Positions 53,304-64,000 of a stretch of DNA of 64,000 bases are shown here, piece by piece. Position 1 is the stretch's first letter. Each line of letters begins with the position of its first letter. The notes below the pieces were generated by a model. That model did not search any database. It was not told the origin of the DNA and saw only the letters and a program-made list of their open reading frames with translations. The position numbers and the translations under genes were made by a program. The DNA comes from Megamerina dolium (Eukaryota; Arthropoda; Insecta; Diptera; Megamerinidae): positions 34,220,055 through 34,284,054 of the forward strand of contig OY978529.1 in the NCBI GenBank assembly GCA_963854835.1, written 5' to 3'.

Positions 53304-55371
53304 ATTTAGGTAAAGTTTTGTAAAATATCTGCAAAACATTAGCCTTGGCTCAAGTTCTAAATAACTTAGGACCACACGCTTTCCGTGCCTTTTGGAACGT
53401 TGAATCCGAATACCTAAACAGATTTCAGGTATTATCACGCTCGGATTTCTCTTCAACCTAAAAGCCAAAGAATTTTTTTGAGGTTGGAAAAAAACATTTG
53501 GGTGTGACAGCGCCCAATCTTGTACAAAAGTAGAAAACCTATGGTCTTTGGTGCGTTGAATCCGAATCGGTGGTCAGATTTCCGCCAACATCCGCGGATT
53601 TCTTTCAAAACCTCAAAAATAGCAGAGAAAGAATATTTTTTGAGGTTAGAAAGAAATCTGACGTTGATGTCTGAAATCTGATTTCTGATTCGGTTTAAGG
53701 GGGCCCAAAATCATTGTCATTCAGCCCAATGGTTTCTTCCTAACCTCAAATCCCATCGTTTTTCGGCTATTTTTTTTTTTTTTTTTTTGGGTAGAATTCA
53801 GCACCTCAAAAAACCATAGAATGTAACCAGCCTAATTATCTGTAGGCTTATGTACTAAATAGCAACAACTAGCTTTTCCTTCTATAAATAAACTTCGCAA
53901 AAGCCATTATTTTAATATAAAAACAAAGTCAATACTCAAGGACAATTAAATGTGTAAGGCAATGAACTTTTTACCTACTACGTAAATATTTGAATGTGTG
54001 TAATTTAAAAAAAAAATAAAATTCCAGTGAAAATAATTGTACTGATTAGACATTTTTATTTTATAAAATACAAAAATAATAAACATAAAATTCCAATGTT
54101 AAGTATGTCTGTAATATTTTCTATATATAGCCTTAAATATTGGTAATTGATACCATCATTAAATTAATTGGGTGGTTTTTTTTTTTCAAAAAAAATATTT
54201 TTTTATATTTTTATGAAAGTAGATTGAAATTAAATTTCATTTACTACAAGTGAGTAATAATTAACAACCATTAAAATCACAAAATATACTGTATTATCGA
54301 CTATAATTGATTGACAGGCAGTTATCAAGTGTTAGCATAATAATAATAAAAAATCAATTTAACTACTTGTTGCTGCTACTATTAATGCGCTACTATTGGC
54401 TATATACTACTATTTAATATACGAATATGTGTTATGTTTCATTCTCTCGTCAAATTGCCAACATTTACTGTATGCTATAAATATGTTCTATTGACTATGT
54501 TCAATAACGATTCAATCATCAATAAACTGTTAAATTTTATTACCCTAATACATATGCATTACAAATGTTCAAAACAAGTCGTTGTATGTGTGTGTGTGTG
54601 TGCTTATTTGTGTTTGGTGCCAATACATGGTCATCACAATTTGATAATGAACATTCATATTGCATTTCCTTTAATTCAATTCTCTTTTAGCTTATCATTT
54701 TGTTGCTAACTCACTCACAGCACTCTCTCTTTTTGTTTGTTTTGTGTTTGTCGAGGTTATACATAGGAACTTAGAACGTCTGAACGATTGTGTACATAGA
54801 TGAATTGTGAACAACTGTCCAAGAAAATTTATTTGACGTGGCTTTAAATGTTTCCATGTAACTATTTTTGCAGGTACGGATAATTGTAATCACTCTCTAT
54901 TCACTCTTCTATTTCTATGTACGAATTTTTTGAGATGTGATAACAGCCTGAAAATGGTCGAAGAAGAATTATCAGTGACACCAATTCTAATTTGATTTAA
55001 TAAATAATTTGCCAGTTACATACATACATATGATGAAAATATGAGATAGTAGCGATGATTACGTATGTACGGATAGTAGGGATTTTATATAATACAATAG
55101 ATCATTAAGTGGTGTCGCTCTCCAAACTAAGAAACAATAAATCGACCCAAATGTTTACCCTTCAATTGAAAACTTACCTTGAGAGCATCTTGTCACAATT
55201 TAAATTAGTTTGGGCAACTCTTAAAAATAATCAAAATCGTTTTTATTTATCAAATATTTGACGTTTGCTGTCATATTTGCTGAATTTGCAAATTTAATAA
55301 ATGGGAATAAATTTTTGTTCATAATCGCTCTCACTCAGTTTTCAATGTGACCGCCTTTGAAAAGAGTTATA
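53304..55371. other. Intron/intergenic, nothing recognised
   Basis: AT-rich. Short related stretches (53340-53480 and 53500-53660) share GCGTTGAATCCGAAT and GATTTC blocks. No gene. Confidence 0.45.
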
Positions 55372-55545
55372 CTTGCCATGAAAATGCTTCTAAAAGAACT
55401 CTGTGACAAAGCTCAGAAAAAGTGATGTCACAAGGGTTCTGCCGTTCGGAACCGGCTAAAATAAGTACGTCCCTTCTAATACTCTCCAAAATTTAACACG
55501 CACAACAGTAATGGAAGAGAAGCTCGACCAATGAGCCCTTCGGTG
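55372..55545 (+). mobile_element. SINE 3' fragment (no tRNA head)
   Basis: Matches the second half of the family from CTTGCCATGAAAA to AATGAGCCCTTCGG. Confidence 0.82.
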
Positions 55546-55758
55546 GTAGTAACTTTGTAGCCATAGATAATTCTTCATCGCTTTGTGAGCTGGCGCAAAA
55601 TCTGCTTGAAATACAAATGAATCTGATTTAAAGTGTTCGCATGTCCACCCCCATAGCGCCTTGTAGAATCAATTCTTAATAAACTTTAACCTTCACTTGT
55701 GCATCCTTCAAGTTTTCGTTTTCGATATGTCAACAAATGCTCGTTTTCGATGCTTATA

Positions 55759-56268
55759 GCCTAGACAGACGGCAGCCTAATTCCGGATTACCGGCGCACT
55801 TAATCCGAATAAAATAATAACCTGACAGACGGCAGTATTGCGGATTAACTAAACGGCTGATTGCTGTTTTATTAGGTCTGTCCACTTACATTACTATCAC
55901 TATCAATTTCTGTCATCTGTCACTCTCGATAAGAGAAAATCTACAAGAAGTACGTGAACTGAAAACTATTGGAAACTTGTAAATTGACATTCACAGTTCT
56001 TAATTGATAGCTGGATTTATTTGTTCGCCAACGCTTTTCATGTTGAAAACTGTTAACAATTGTTGAAAGATTTTTTATGAGCGAAAAAAAATGGATCGAG
56101 AAAAATTCACAATAGACAATTTTTAGCGGTGTTGCCAGCGCAAATTGACCTAATCTTCTTTTATTTTGAGAATTAAGTCATAGAGTTTATGCGGATTAGC
56201 TGCAGTTAATGCCCGAGTTAATTCGAATTAACTCGGTAATCCGGAATTAGGCTGCCGTCTGTCTAGGC
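55759..56268. mobile_element. MITE family A, copy 4
   Basis: 510 bp, ends GCCTAGACAGACGGCAGCC / GGCTGCCGTCTGTCTAGGC, TA on both sides (55757-55758, 56269-56270). Highly similar to copy 3 at 22604-23127. Confidence 0.9.
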
Positions 56269-56633
56269 TATTACAGTGATCAGGAACTGAATTTCGCTGC
56301 AAGGATTACTTCAAAATTTTTCACGTTGTCTGGGGTACAAGTATTTTGCCATCCAACTTTTCATTTGCGTTCGACAAAGCCAGTCTCTTCGTAACACTTC
56401 ATGGCGCGATAAATAAACTCTTTACTGTATTCAGAACATTTGAAGTATTTTAAGGCTTGGAATCGACTTTTTCCACTCTAATGAAGTAAATTATGAAGTC
56501 AGATTATGATTATAACCTCTTGGACTTGGATTGGATGCAAAAGTTTGTGGAAAAAGACTCAATTCGCAGAAGAAAAAAATTGCATTTGCTCACACAACTC
56601 TAAAATTTATTGCTAAAATCATTGAATTGAAAT

Positions 56634-56870
56634 ATGAATCGTTCCTCCTCTGACTCCAGGGCCTTTTTAACACCCCAATTCTTTCGTGGTAAACGATTTT
56701 CATCAAAGCAAGAGGTGATACAATCCATGTTCCCATGGAAATTGAACATACCAGCTCAAGGATTGCCAATCCGTATGCTGTTACAACGAGACATATACGA
56801 GTATTTTGAACGTCTGCTGGGTTCTCCAGTCAGGGAAGAGATCCATAAATTGGAGGAACAAGTGTACTGA
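56634..56870 (+). CDS. Possible small gene, 78 codons, unknown function
   Basis: MNRSSSDSRAFLTPQFFRGK at its start, ending EEIHKLEEQVY. Less AT-rich than its surroundings, with mixed, protein-like composition. A poly(A) signal AATAAA occurs about 25 bp after the stop (56896). No known domain recognised; the C-terminal part looks helical. An upstream 36-codon ORF (56493-56603, MKSDYDYNLLDLDWMQKFVE at its start) also looks protein-like. The two may be pieces of one gene or a two-peptide transcript. Could also be a transposon remnant. Confidence 0.35.
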   Translation: MNRSSSDSRAFLTPQFFRGKRFSSKQEVIQSMFPWKLNIPAQGLPIRMLLQRDIYEYFERLLGSPVREEIHKLEEQVY

Positions 56871-56919
56871 GCTTAAGTCAGATGAAACAGTGAAAAATAA
56901 AGTTATTTTAACAATTTTT

Positions 56920-59315
56920 ATATTCGTTTTATCATTTTCAGTCAATGATAGTCAGTAGATAGTCTATGAAAAAACGTCCTTGGAGTAACTGCACTATATG
57001 TACATAAGTAGTCACAATAGTAGCTGTTATATAGTCGCGTGCTCTTTTATTGCATTCTATGTATATTCGCGAAATATTGCAAATCGAAGAAAAAAAAATC
57101 AACCTGTTCACTGTGACCATAATATTCTTGTCTATTTTTTATGTTACAACAATGTGAAAGAATAATTTGCTATTTGAGTTTCGATAAAGTGTAAAGTTTT
57201 CGTCTCTCATTTGATATTGTTGCTGTTGTTATTTTTCTATTATTATTGCTCTTGCTGTTAGTGCTCTATATGTTTGTGTTATTGTTTTTCAATTAAATGG
57301 CGTCAATCAACACACGGTGTTATACTTGTTTACTTTTGCAATGTGATTTTCCTTCGACACCGACAATGATAACAACAACCACAGCAACGACCACAACAAC
57401 GACCACGACGACAACGACCACGACGACAACGACTCATAACCAACAGCACGAGTGCACGAATAAAGTCTCAACTCATTCGTATTCACTCTCGCTCTCTTCA
57501 TATTCATTGTATTTACTTGCAAATCAAAATTGAATGCAATCATACCGCGATCGTACAGTTCGAATCTTTCGATCGTACGTACTGTTTCAAAACTGCGCTC
57601 TTTTTAAATATTAGATGCAAAAAAAAAAAAAAAAAAATTGTCTACCTGCTTTTGTAAAATCATTTTTAAATGATTAAATTGTCGTCTAAACAAGCTTACC
57701 ATATACATTTATGATAACTTGAATTGAAATGTAAATTGTTATATCTACGAACTGAAATCGAATTGAATTCTTTCGTTTATTCGCTATCGTTCGTCGTATG
57801 TGATGCGGTAGTTTTCCATAAACAATTTGGACACGTGTATGTGCTTTGAAATTAAAATAAAAATTTAGCAAAACAATAACAAAAGCAAATATCTAAGACG
57901 CCACACAAAATTTTATTATTGTGTTTACAAAATATCTACTACAATACACACACACACACACAAAAACTATAGTGAAGAAGTGATTAAGAGAGAAGAAGAA
58001 GAAGGAAGAATATATCTAATAAAAGTAACTCAAATCAAATCGACGTTATTAAAAATCAATTCAATTTTACTTCCGTTTCAATTTTCTTTCAAAGTATTGA
58101 TTATTATGAGTGTTTATACAAGGAAATTGTATAAAATTTGAATAAAAAAAAAAAAAAACGGAAAACTTGAAAAAAAAACTTGTGCTTGAAAAACAATTCA
58201 TCGTAAAAATCGAAAATAAAACAAAATATAATCTATGCATTGGCATTATTTTTGCGACACATTTCTCAATGCTCGATTAGCTAAAAGCTACTAATATTGT
58301 AAATTACAAAAAAAAAAAAATTAAATATAATTTAATGTAAATCACAAACAACAACAAAAACAAAAACCCAATTCATGGAGTAAGCTTTCATCATCCTTTG
58401 CCATAAAAAATCAAAATTCATTTGACAAGCAGCGAAAACGGTAAACTGTTTGCAGTAAGCTCAACCGTGAGCATGATACCTCATTGTGGATACCGTTATA
58501 CTTGGAACCGTGAAATTGTGTTCAACTCACAGAAGCTGGTGAAACGGCGTTAAATTTGCAGTAGCAATAGCAGCAACAGCAGCGGGTAGCATCTAAACGC
58601 GTCCCGGGTGTCTTTTATTTTATTTTTTTGATTTATCTAAAAAAGAAAAAAAAATACACTTGCTTTTCTGCTTTGAAAAAAAAAACCTACCAACATACAT
58701 TTTTTTTAAACCAACTCTCTTGTTTTTGAGAAAACAAAAAAAAAAAAACGTTTATATATTCATAATTCTCATATTAAGGAGAGGAGTATCATTAAATAAA
58801 TATAATTAATAATAATTACAAGCATAACAAACAAATAAAAAAAATAAAAAGAAAAAGAAAAGCACAAAAACAAAGAAGAACCACGCTTTAAAGCAAGTTG
58901 AACAAATTTCCAAAATTACTGTGATTTTTAAAAGTTTCGTTTTAAATTTAAATATTAACTCAAAATCATATTAATTTTTTTTGTTTTTTTTTGGTTTATT
59001 ATTATTTTCTTGTTATCTACATTTATCTATTCGTTTTGTCAAGTTTTTCATCCTTCATTTTTAATTAAATAATAATTAGTAATAGTAGTAGTAGTACGAA
59101 TAATAGTAGTTTTTTGTATCTCTTATTGTAATAATTAGTAGTTAAATTTTTTATATAAATTCTAACAAGAATTTCGAATTTAAATTCGCGATAGTTATTT
59201 TTTTTTTCATCTCTCTCTCTCTCTCCATATTGTTTTGATTTCGTATTTCGTTTTATTTTTCGTCGTTATTTTTAATTCCATTCCCGTTTGCTGCTCTGCG
59301 CTCTGCTCTGCAAAT
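56920..59315. other. AT-rich region with microsatellites, possible 5' UTR/promoter
   Basis: Includes (ACGACN)n at 57375-57435 (its Thr-run ORF is an artefact) and (CA)n at 57945-57963. Poly-A runs cluster from 58140 to 58870, with CT repeats at 59210-59224. The 58380-59315 part is oddly rich in A-tracts and may be a long leader ahead of the short exon at 59316. Confidence 0.4.
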
Positions 59316-59346
59316 ATGAGCGCCTACATGATGCTTAACACGTATG
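59316..59346 (+). CDS. Possible short alternative first coding exon
   Basis: ATG with MSAYMMLNTY and one base of the next codon, then a gttagt donor (phase 1). It is preceded by a pyrimidine-rich, CTCTGC-repeated stretch and a long non-coding leader. The phase equals that of the donor at 44304, so both could splice to the same downstream exon. Purely structural evidence. Confidence 0.3.
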
Positions 59347-60509
59347 GTTAGTATTTTATTTTCTGTTGTTGTTATTTGTCTAATTTATGTAGTTATCGAT
59401 AATGGAAAATTTCTATGTAGTCGATCATTCTAGAATAGCACACATTAATTCCATCTGTGTGTGTTCCATCGATTGCTTCGATTGTGATAAGAATTACAAA
59501 TTAAATATCAAAAAATGAGCCTTTTGAAAATTTTTGGAATACAATCTCTAGGGAGAGGTGATTTTTGGGTTTCCCTTTCGTTTTGGAGTTTCCAAGGAGG
59601 AATATAATTTTAAGAAAATCTCTTGTAACAGCAATTTTTTGTTGAGTTGGCCTGTAATGACCAAGGTATGTTCCGGGACGAGGACCGGATTGCCATGGGA
59701 ACATCAAAGAACATAACATAACATAAGAACATAAGAAAGTCTGTGTCGGTATGCTGTGTGTTTGGCAAAATGAGCAGGTTTTCCTAAGCTCAAGATACGA
59801 AAAAAATATGTATTTTCCGAGTGGTGCCCCGAGCTCAGAGTTCAAACAAATTAAAGAAAAATTGACTAATTAACCTACAATAGCTTGGAGAGTCGCTTCT
59901 AGAATGATATAATTTTACCTCCCCAACATTTTTTCCGGAACATACTTGTTTCCTGCCTTCAACCGATTAATTGAACATTTTAATAAATTCCCTCCCACTG
60001 CTCCCAGAATGCCCTGGCAGAACTGACATTGTTATTAAGTTTGTTCGAACCGCTGCGAGGGATCCCTTGTAGAGAGTATAAGTTCGGCCAACATTCATTT
60101 TTCATTCTCAAAAATTTCAGGACCTTTCTTACCCCTATCTAAACCTTTTAAGGGGGCTATACTACAAAATTGATGTTTTATTATGAATTTAGCTGCCGCA
60201 TTTTATTTTAATTTCTCCTGAAGAAACTAACTACTTATCTCCAATCTCTTAAATCGATGAAAAAAAAAAAACAACTGCAAACAAACTCATTCTTCTGCAA
60301 TGCAGTTCTAGGTACTTGGACAATACGACCAAGGTATTCTTTCTCCCCAGGAATCATGGTCTTTTTAGTAGAAGTCTCCGCTATCCGCAAATTGGACTAA
60401 TGGATTATTGAGGAAAGGTGGTGTGGAAGGCAGACTGCACTCAAGCCCTTTGAACCTTGCCAGTTTTTCTAGACCAATGGTACAGAAGCTGTTTATAATT
60501 ATACAATAA
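59347..60509. other. Intron, possible old repeat
   Basis: The 59640-59720 part (GGAACATACCTTGGTCATTA, reverse strand) resembles a dispersed repeat, but I cannot name it. The rest is AT-rich without coding signal. Confidence 0.4.
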
Positions 60510-61091
60510 TATGATAGGTCAGCTATCACGCCCACACTGAGCAATCAAAGTGGCTAACCTCGGAATTTTAACCAATTTTATATCGCTATAACTCACTCAA
60601 TTTTATATCTAGAATACAAATATTTGTCATTTAGATTAATAATATGCTGCGTAATAAATTTGCAAGAAATGTGCGAACCACACCTACTATTTATTGTAGT
60701 TCTCATACAAAGTTTCTGAATTCTGTTCAATTTTAAAACGTCATAACTTTGGATGTTTTTTACTTAGGATAACAATTTTTGTCATTAAGCTTAATATTGT
60801 TGTGAGTATGAATCTTTTAAGAATTTGACAAGCCACGCCCGCTATTTAATGTAGCTTCCATACAAAGTCATGGAATTTTTCAAAATATTTAATCGCCATA
60901 ACTTACGAAATTTAACGTGTAGATTAATATTGTAAAGAGAAATAATTTTCTAGCAAATGAGCTCTCCACGCCCACTAATTTATGTAGCTCCTCCCATACA
61001 AATCTTTGAATGTAAAAAAATGCTTAAACCGTTATAACTTACGAAGTATTCCGCCTTGGACAATCATATGTGAAACGTAGAGTTGTATGTA

Positions 61092-61764
61092 CTTTACTTT
61101 ACTTATGTGGCCATAACAACCGAATATCGATTTAGGCCGAAAATAACATGCTTCGCCAGCCATCTCTGTTCTTCGCTAGCTGGCGCCAGTTAGAAATTCC
61201 AAGCGCCGTCAGGTTCTCCAGTACTTGGTCTTTTCACCGGAGGTTTGGTCTTCCTCTTTTGCGTCGTCCTCCAGCGGGTTCCGAATATAACACCTTCTTA
61301 GCTGGAGCGTGTTCTTCCATTCGCTCGACATGACCTAGCCAGCGCATCCGCTGGATTTTGATGCGCTTTACCATGTCAATATCGGCATACAGCTCGTACA
61401 GCTCATGGTTGTACCTTATTCGGTACTCGCCACCAACGCAAATAGGTCCAAAGATCTTGCGTAGGACTTTTCTCTCGAAAACTCCAAGTATTCGCTCATC
61501 CGAGGTGGAAATTGTCCAGGCTTCAGCGCCATATGTTAGGACAGGCATGATGAGAGACTTGTAGAGTGTAGTTTTCGTTCTTCGAGAGAGGGCTCGACTT
61601 CTCAATTGCTTACTCAGCCCAAAGTAACACCTGTTAGCAAGAGTTATCCTACGCATGATCTCCAAGCTGACGTCATTACTGCTGTTAATGCTGGTTCCAA
61701 GATAGACAAAGTCCCTTACTACTTCAAAAGCGTAGTTGTCAACAGTGACGTGCTGTCCAAGACA
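61092..61764 (-). mobile_element. LINE, 5'-truncated, with exact target duplication
   Basis: 673-bp insertion in a T2 array, minus orientation. AGAGTTGTATGTA occurs at 61079-61091 and 61765-61777. 3' tail is (AAGTA)n-like. Encodes the C-terminal part of a non-LTR reverse transcriptase (next entry). Young by its intact duplication. Confidence 0.9.
61132..61764 (-). pseudogene. LINE reverse transcriptase C-terminus with one nonsense codon
   Basis: Reads DFVYLGTSINSSNDVSLEIM, RRTKTTLYKSLIMPVLTYGA, then FERKVLRKIFGPICVGGEYR, QRMRWLGHVERM, GRRKRGRPNLR. A TGA at about 61231-61233 replaces the expected Trp. The same frame then continues KDQVLENLTALGISNWRQLA to a TAA at 61132. Apart from this the frame is open, so decay is slight. 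Confidence 0.85.
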
Positions 61765-62110
61765 AGAGTTGTATGTAGGTAGCTATAATTTTGCCAGAAA
61801 TGGGCGTGCCACGCCCACTATTTAATATAGCTCCCACACAAAACCGAGAAATATTTTCAATTTTAAATTGCCATACCTTACGTGCTCTTTCATCTAAGAT
61901 AATCATATTCGACCTGGATATTAGTATTATAGGTAGAAATAATTTTGTAAAAAATCACAACCACTATTTAATGTAGCTGACATACAAAGTTGTGAAATTT
62001 GTTCAACTTTAAACCGGTATAACTTTCGTGGCCTTTCATATAGGACAACCACATTTGACAAGTATATTAATTTTGGAGGGAGATATAAGTTTCCAAGAAT
62101 TTGTTGAGCT

Positions 62111-63198
62111 CATCATTTAAAAGATTACAGAAATATTGGAGAACTTACCTGACAAACTGCTGAGAGGTTCGTAAAAGAATCTTTTTCTACTATGCTTGGG
62201 CGGTGTCGATGCTTCCTTTTCTATTATGGGTAATTACCATGATTATAGGCGCATTCCTTTTCAATCAGATGACCGAAACCTTTGGACTCTTCTATTTCTA
62301 TTTACACAAATAATTTTGTAGATTACTATTGTTACGAGCACTATGTGTATATTTTAACATGTTTAATTAATAATACCAGTAGCTAGTAATAATAGTTTAT
62401 TTACATATCTGTACTTGCTCATAACAAGCTATCAGCAGCTGCTAAATTTCCATGAATTATCTATGCACTTTGAGATGTGTATGTGTCAATCAGCACCCAG
62501 CGCTCAGCTCTTGTCTTGTTTACTCGTGATCGTCCTTTGTTATACTCTTTTTTTTTTTTGTGATAACGACCTATGTAACTAAAGTAAGCACAGGAGGAGC
62601 ACAGGAGTTGGAAGGAGATGGTATGAGAAGACGAATGAAAGTTTTGATTATTGGTACTACTTGTACTAACTTGTTGTTGCTGTGTTATTATTGTCTCGAA
62701 TCAATTTACCACATATGTACGTAACAACAGCAACAACAACAACAACAACAAATTTGTATAATTATCATTCAATATGACGCAGGGTTGCATTTAGAGAAAT
62801 GCACAGCTGCTATGATGGTGTTGCTGACTGGCTTGCTTGTTTGCTGAAGTAATATTTGTAGTTCGTATTCATATTATCAACTTTTATCTTATATGTGAGC
62901 TGTTGTTGTTTGTTGTTAATCATGTAATTTATATTATAATTGTTATTATTAGGTATTATTTTCTCTTTGTCTTTCGTTTTTTTTTATTTGCTCTTTGATT
63001 TCATATTAAATATTTGCCTTTTCGTATTCAATTCGATTGTTTCTTCCTCTTCTTCTTGGTGTCTTGTTTACTTGATTGAATTAATTTGCATAAATGACTT
63101 TAAAATTAGACTTTTGTTGTTGTTGTTGTTTTTCTTTTAGCATGTTAGTCTTATTGTTGAAACTTGCGATATTTGGAATTCTTTATTAAAAATATGCC

Positions 63199-63233
<35 letters not shown>

Positions 63234-63829
63234 GTTAAATTCAGTGAATAACAATTGAACAAATATAAAAGCAACACCAACAACAACAACAATAAATGCA
63301 ATCAAAATTTTTTATTGATATTTTATTTAGTGTGTGAGTGTGTGTGTGTGTGTGTGTGTATGTGTGAAACTTATTAATCAATACGTGTTACTAAGCGAAT
63401 TGTTGGTAGCTTTTGTAGCAGTTGCTGCTTGCTATTGCTGTTGATGTTGTTGTTATTGTTATTGTTTAACAATTGTTAAATATTTGCATTTGTAAAACAT
63501 TATAAACACGTACCTAGTACATTTTATTATGTGTGTGTGTGTGATTGTATGTTTCCCAGTAGGAAATTTGACAGCAGTGATAAATGAGTGGTAACCAAAT
63601 TTTTCTATAACAGCTGCATAACCACTCTATGAATGAATCGGTATTGTGATGTCATAAGAAATTCATACATTACATGTTCATATGCCGAGTAAACGAAGAG
63701 GTAATGTGTGACAGCAAAATAAATAATAAAATTTCTTTATGGAAAAACTATTCATTATTTTTCAGATGAAAATGTGTAAAAGCATCGCATTTTATGGCAT
63801 TTATTTTTTAAATTGCATTACTCATTACG
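62111..63829. other. AT-rich region with microsatellites
   Basis: (CAA)n at 62727-62751, (TGC)n at 63199-63232, (GT)n at 63330-63360 and 63531-63542, (GTT)n at 63115-63130. No coding sequence recognised. Confidence 0.55.
63199..63232. repeat. (TGC)n microsatellite
   Basis: About 11 trinucleotide units in otherwise non-coding DNA; no long ORF around it. Confidence 0.9.
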
Positions 63830-64000
63830 AGAGTGGTTCGATAAGTCCATGAAAATTTAAAATAGCAACGCACTATTTGTAAAAAAAAAAACGTAGTCTC
63901 TTTTTAACGCGATACACTTTGTTCAACGTTACTACAATTTATTGGTACCCTCGAAATGAAATGACTCCTCGAGACCAATAGGCATTCGTTTCATCGATGA
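63828..64000 (-). mobile_element. Mariner-family element cut by the window edge
   Basis: Begins with a mariner-like end TACGAGAGTGGTTCGATAAG. The minus strand from the edge reads MKRMPIGLEESFHFEG, not clearly matched. The rest lies right of the window. Assignment rests mainly on the terminal sequence. Confidence 0.5.

Larger units (their letters stand above)
60510..62110. repeat. Tandem repeat family T2, array 2 (about 6 units, split by a LINE)
   Basis: Landmark CACGCCCACTATTTAATGTAG followed by CTCCCATACAAAG appears near 60521, 60679, 60833, 60966, 61810 and 61956, with TATAACTTACGAA at the end of units. Unit length about 133-158 bp. Removing the LINE restores normal spacing between the fourth and fifth units. 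Confidence 0.78.

Noticed and set aside
57297..57533. 78-codon ORF with a long threonine run
   Set aside because: It is a translated ACGACN/ACAACG microsatellite with no flanking coding signal.
59501..59845. 114-codon minus-strand ORF
   Set aside because: A part resembles a dispersed repeat; no intact domain and no gene structure.
1..64000. CRISPR arrays, bacterial operons, integrons
   Set aside because: No regularly spaced identical repeats with unique spacers; intron-bearing animal genes show this is a nuclear eukaryotic sequence.

Overview
The window is AT-rich, intron-rich and full of transposons. It reads as nuclear DNA of a higher (cyclorrhaphan) fly, probably a tephritid-like fruit fly. 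The evidence is a Mondo gene with fly-style polyglutamine tracts, a Gr39a-type gustatory receptor locus, and fly-type mobile elements (Tc1, mariner, LINE, tRNA-derived SINE). The species is an inference; no marker fixes it.

Left half (462-38640, minus strand): one large gene, Mondo (Mlx interactor; ChREBP/MondoA homologue). Twelve coding exons join in consistent reading phase, from the start codon at 38640 to the last visible exon at 462-589. They carry the Mondo conserved region, a long low-complexity activation region, and the bHLH-zipper. The 3' end lies beyond the left edge.

Inside Mondo's 28-kb fourth intron, on the opposite strand, sits a gustatory receptor locus built like Drosophila Gr39a. 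Seven long alternative first exons (11893-31852) each encode TM1-TM6 and each end in a phase-0 splice donor. A single set of three small 3' exons (31912-32303) encodes the last helix with the TYhhhhhQF signature. A dead first exon lies at 11694, and an AT-rich block recurs upstream of most of the copies. The Gr stop codon is only 55 bp from Mondo exon 4 on the other strand.

The gaps between first exons are filled with mobile DNA: a Tc1 element split by a LINE, a MITE inserted in another MITE, a TTAA-flanked element, several mariner remnants, a SINE, and roughly 155-bp tandem repeats.

Right half (38641-64000): mostly intergenic or intronic. At 43811-44304 (plus strand) two exons look like the N-terminus of an ATF4-type bZIP gene (candidate crc), with an overlapping upstream ORF. 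A phase-compatible alternative first exon may lie at 59316-59346; the bZIP exon is not in the window. A possible small gene (78 codons with a poly(A) signal) lies at 56634-56870. The rest is SINE and mariner copies, a second tandem-repeat family cut by a LINE with an exact 13-bp target duplication, microsatellites, and sequence in which I see nothing.
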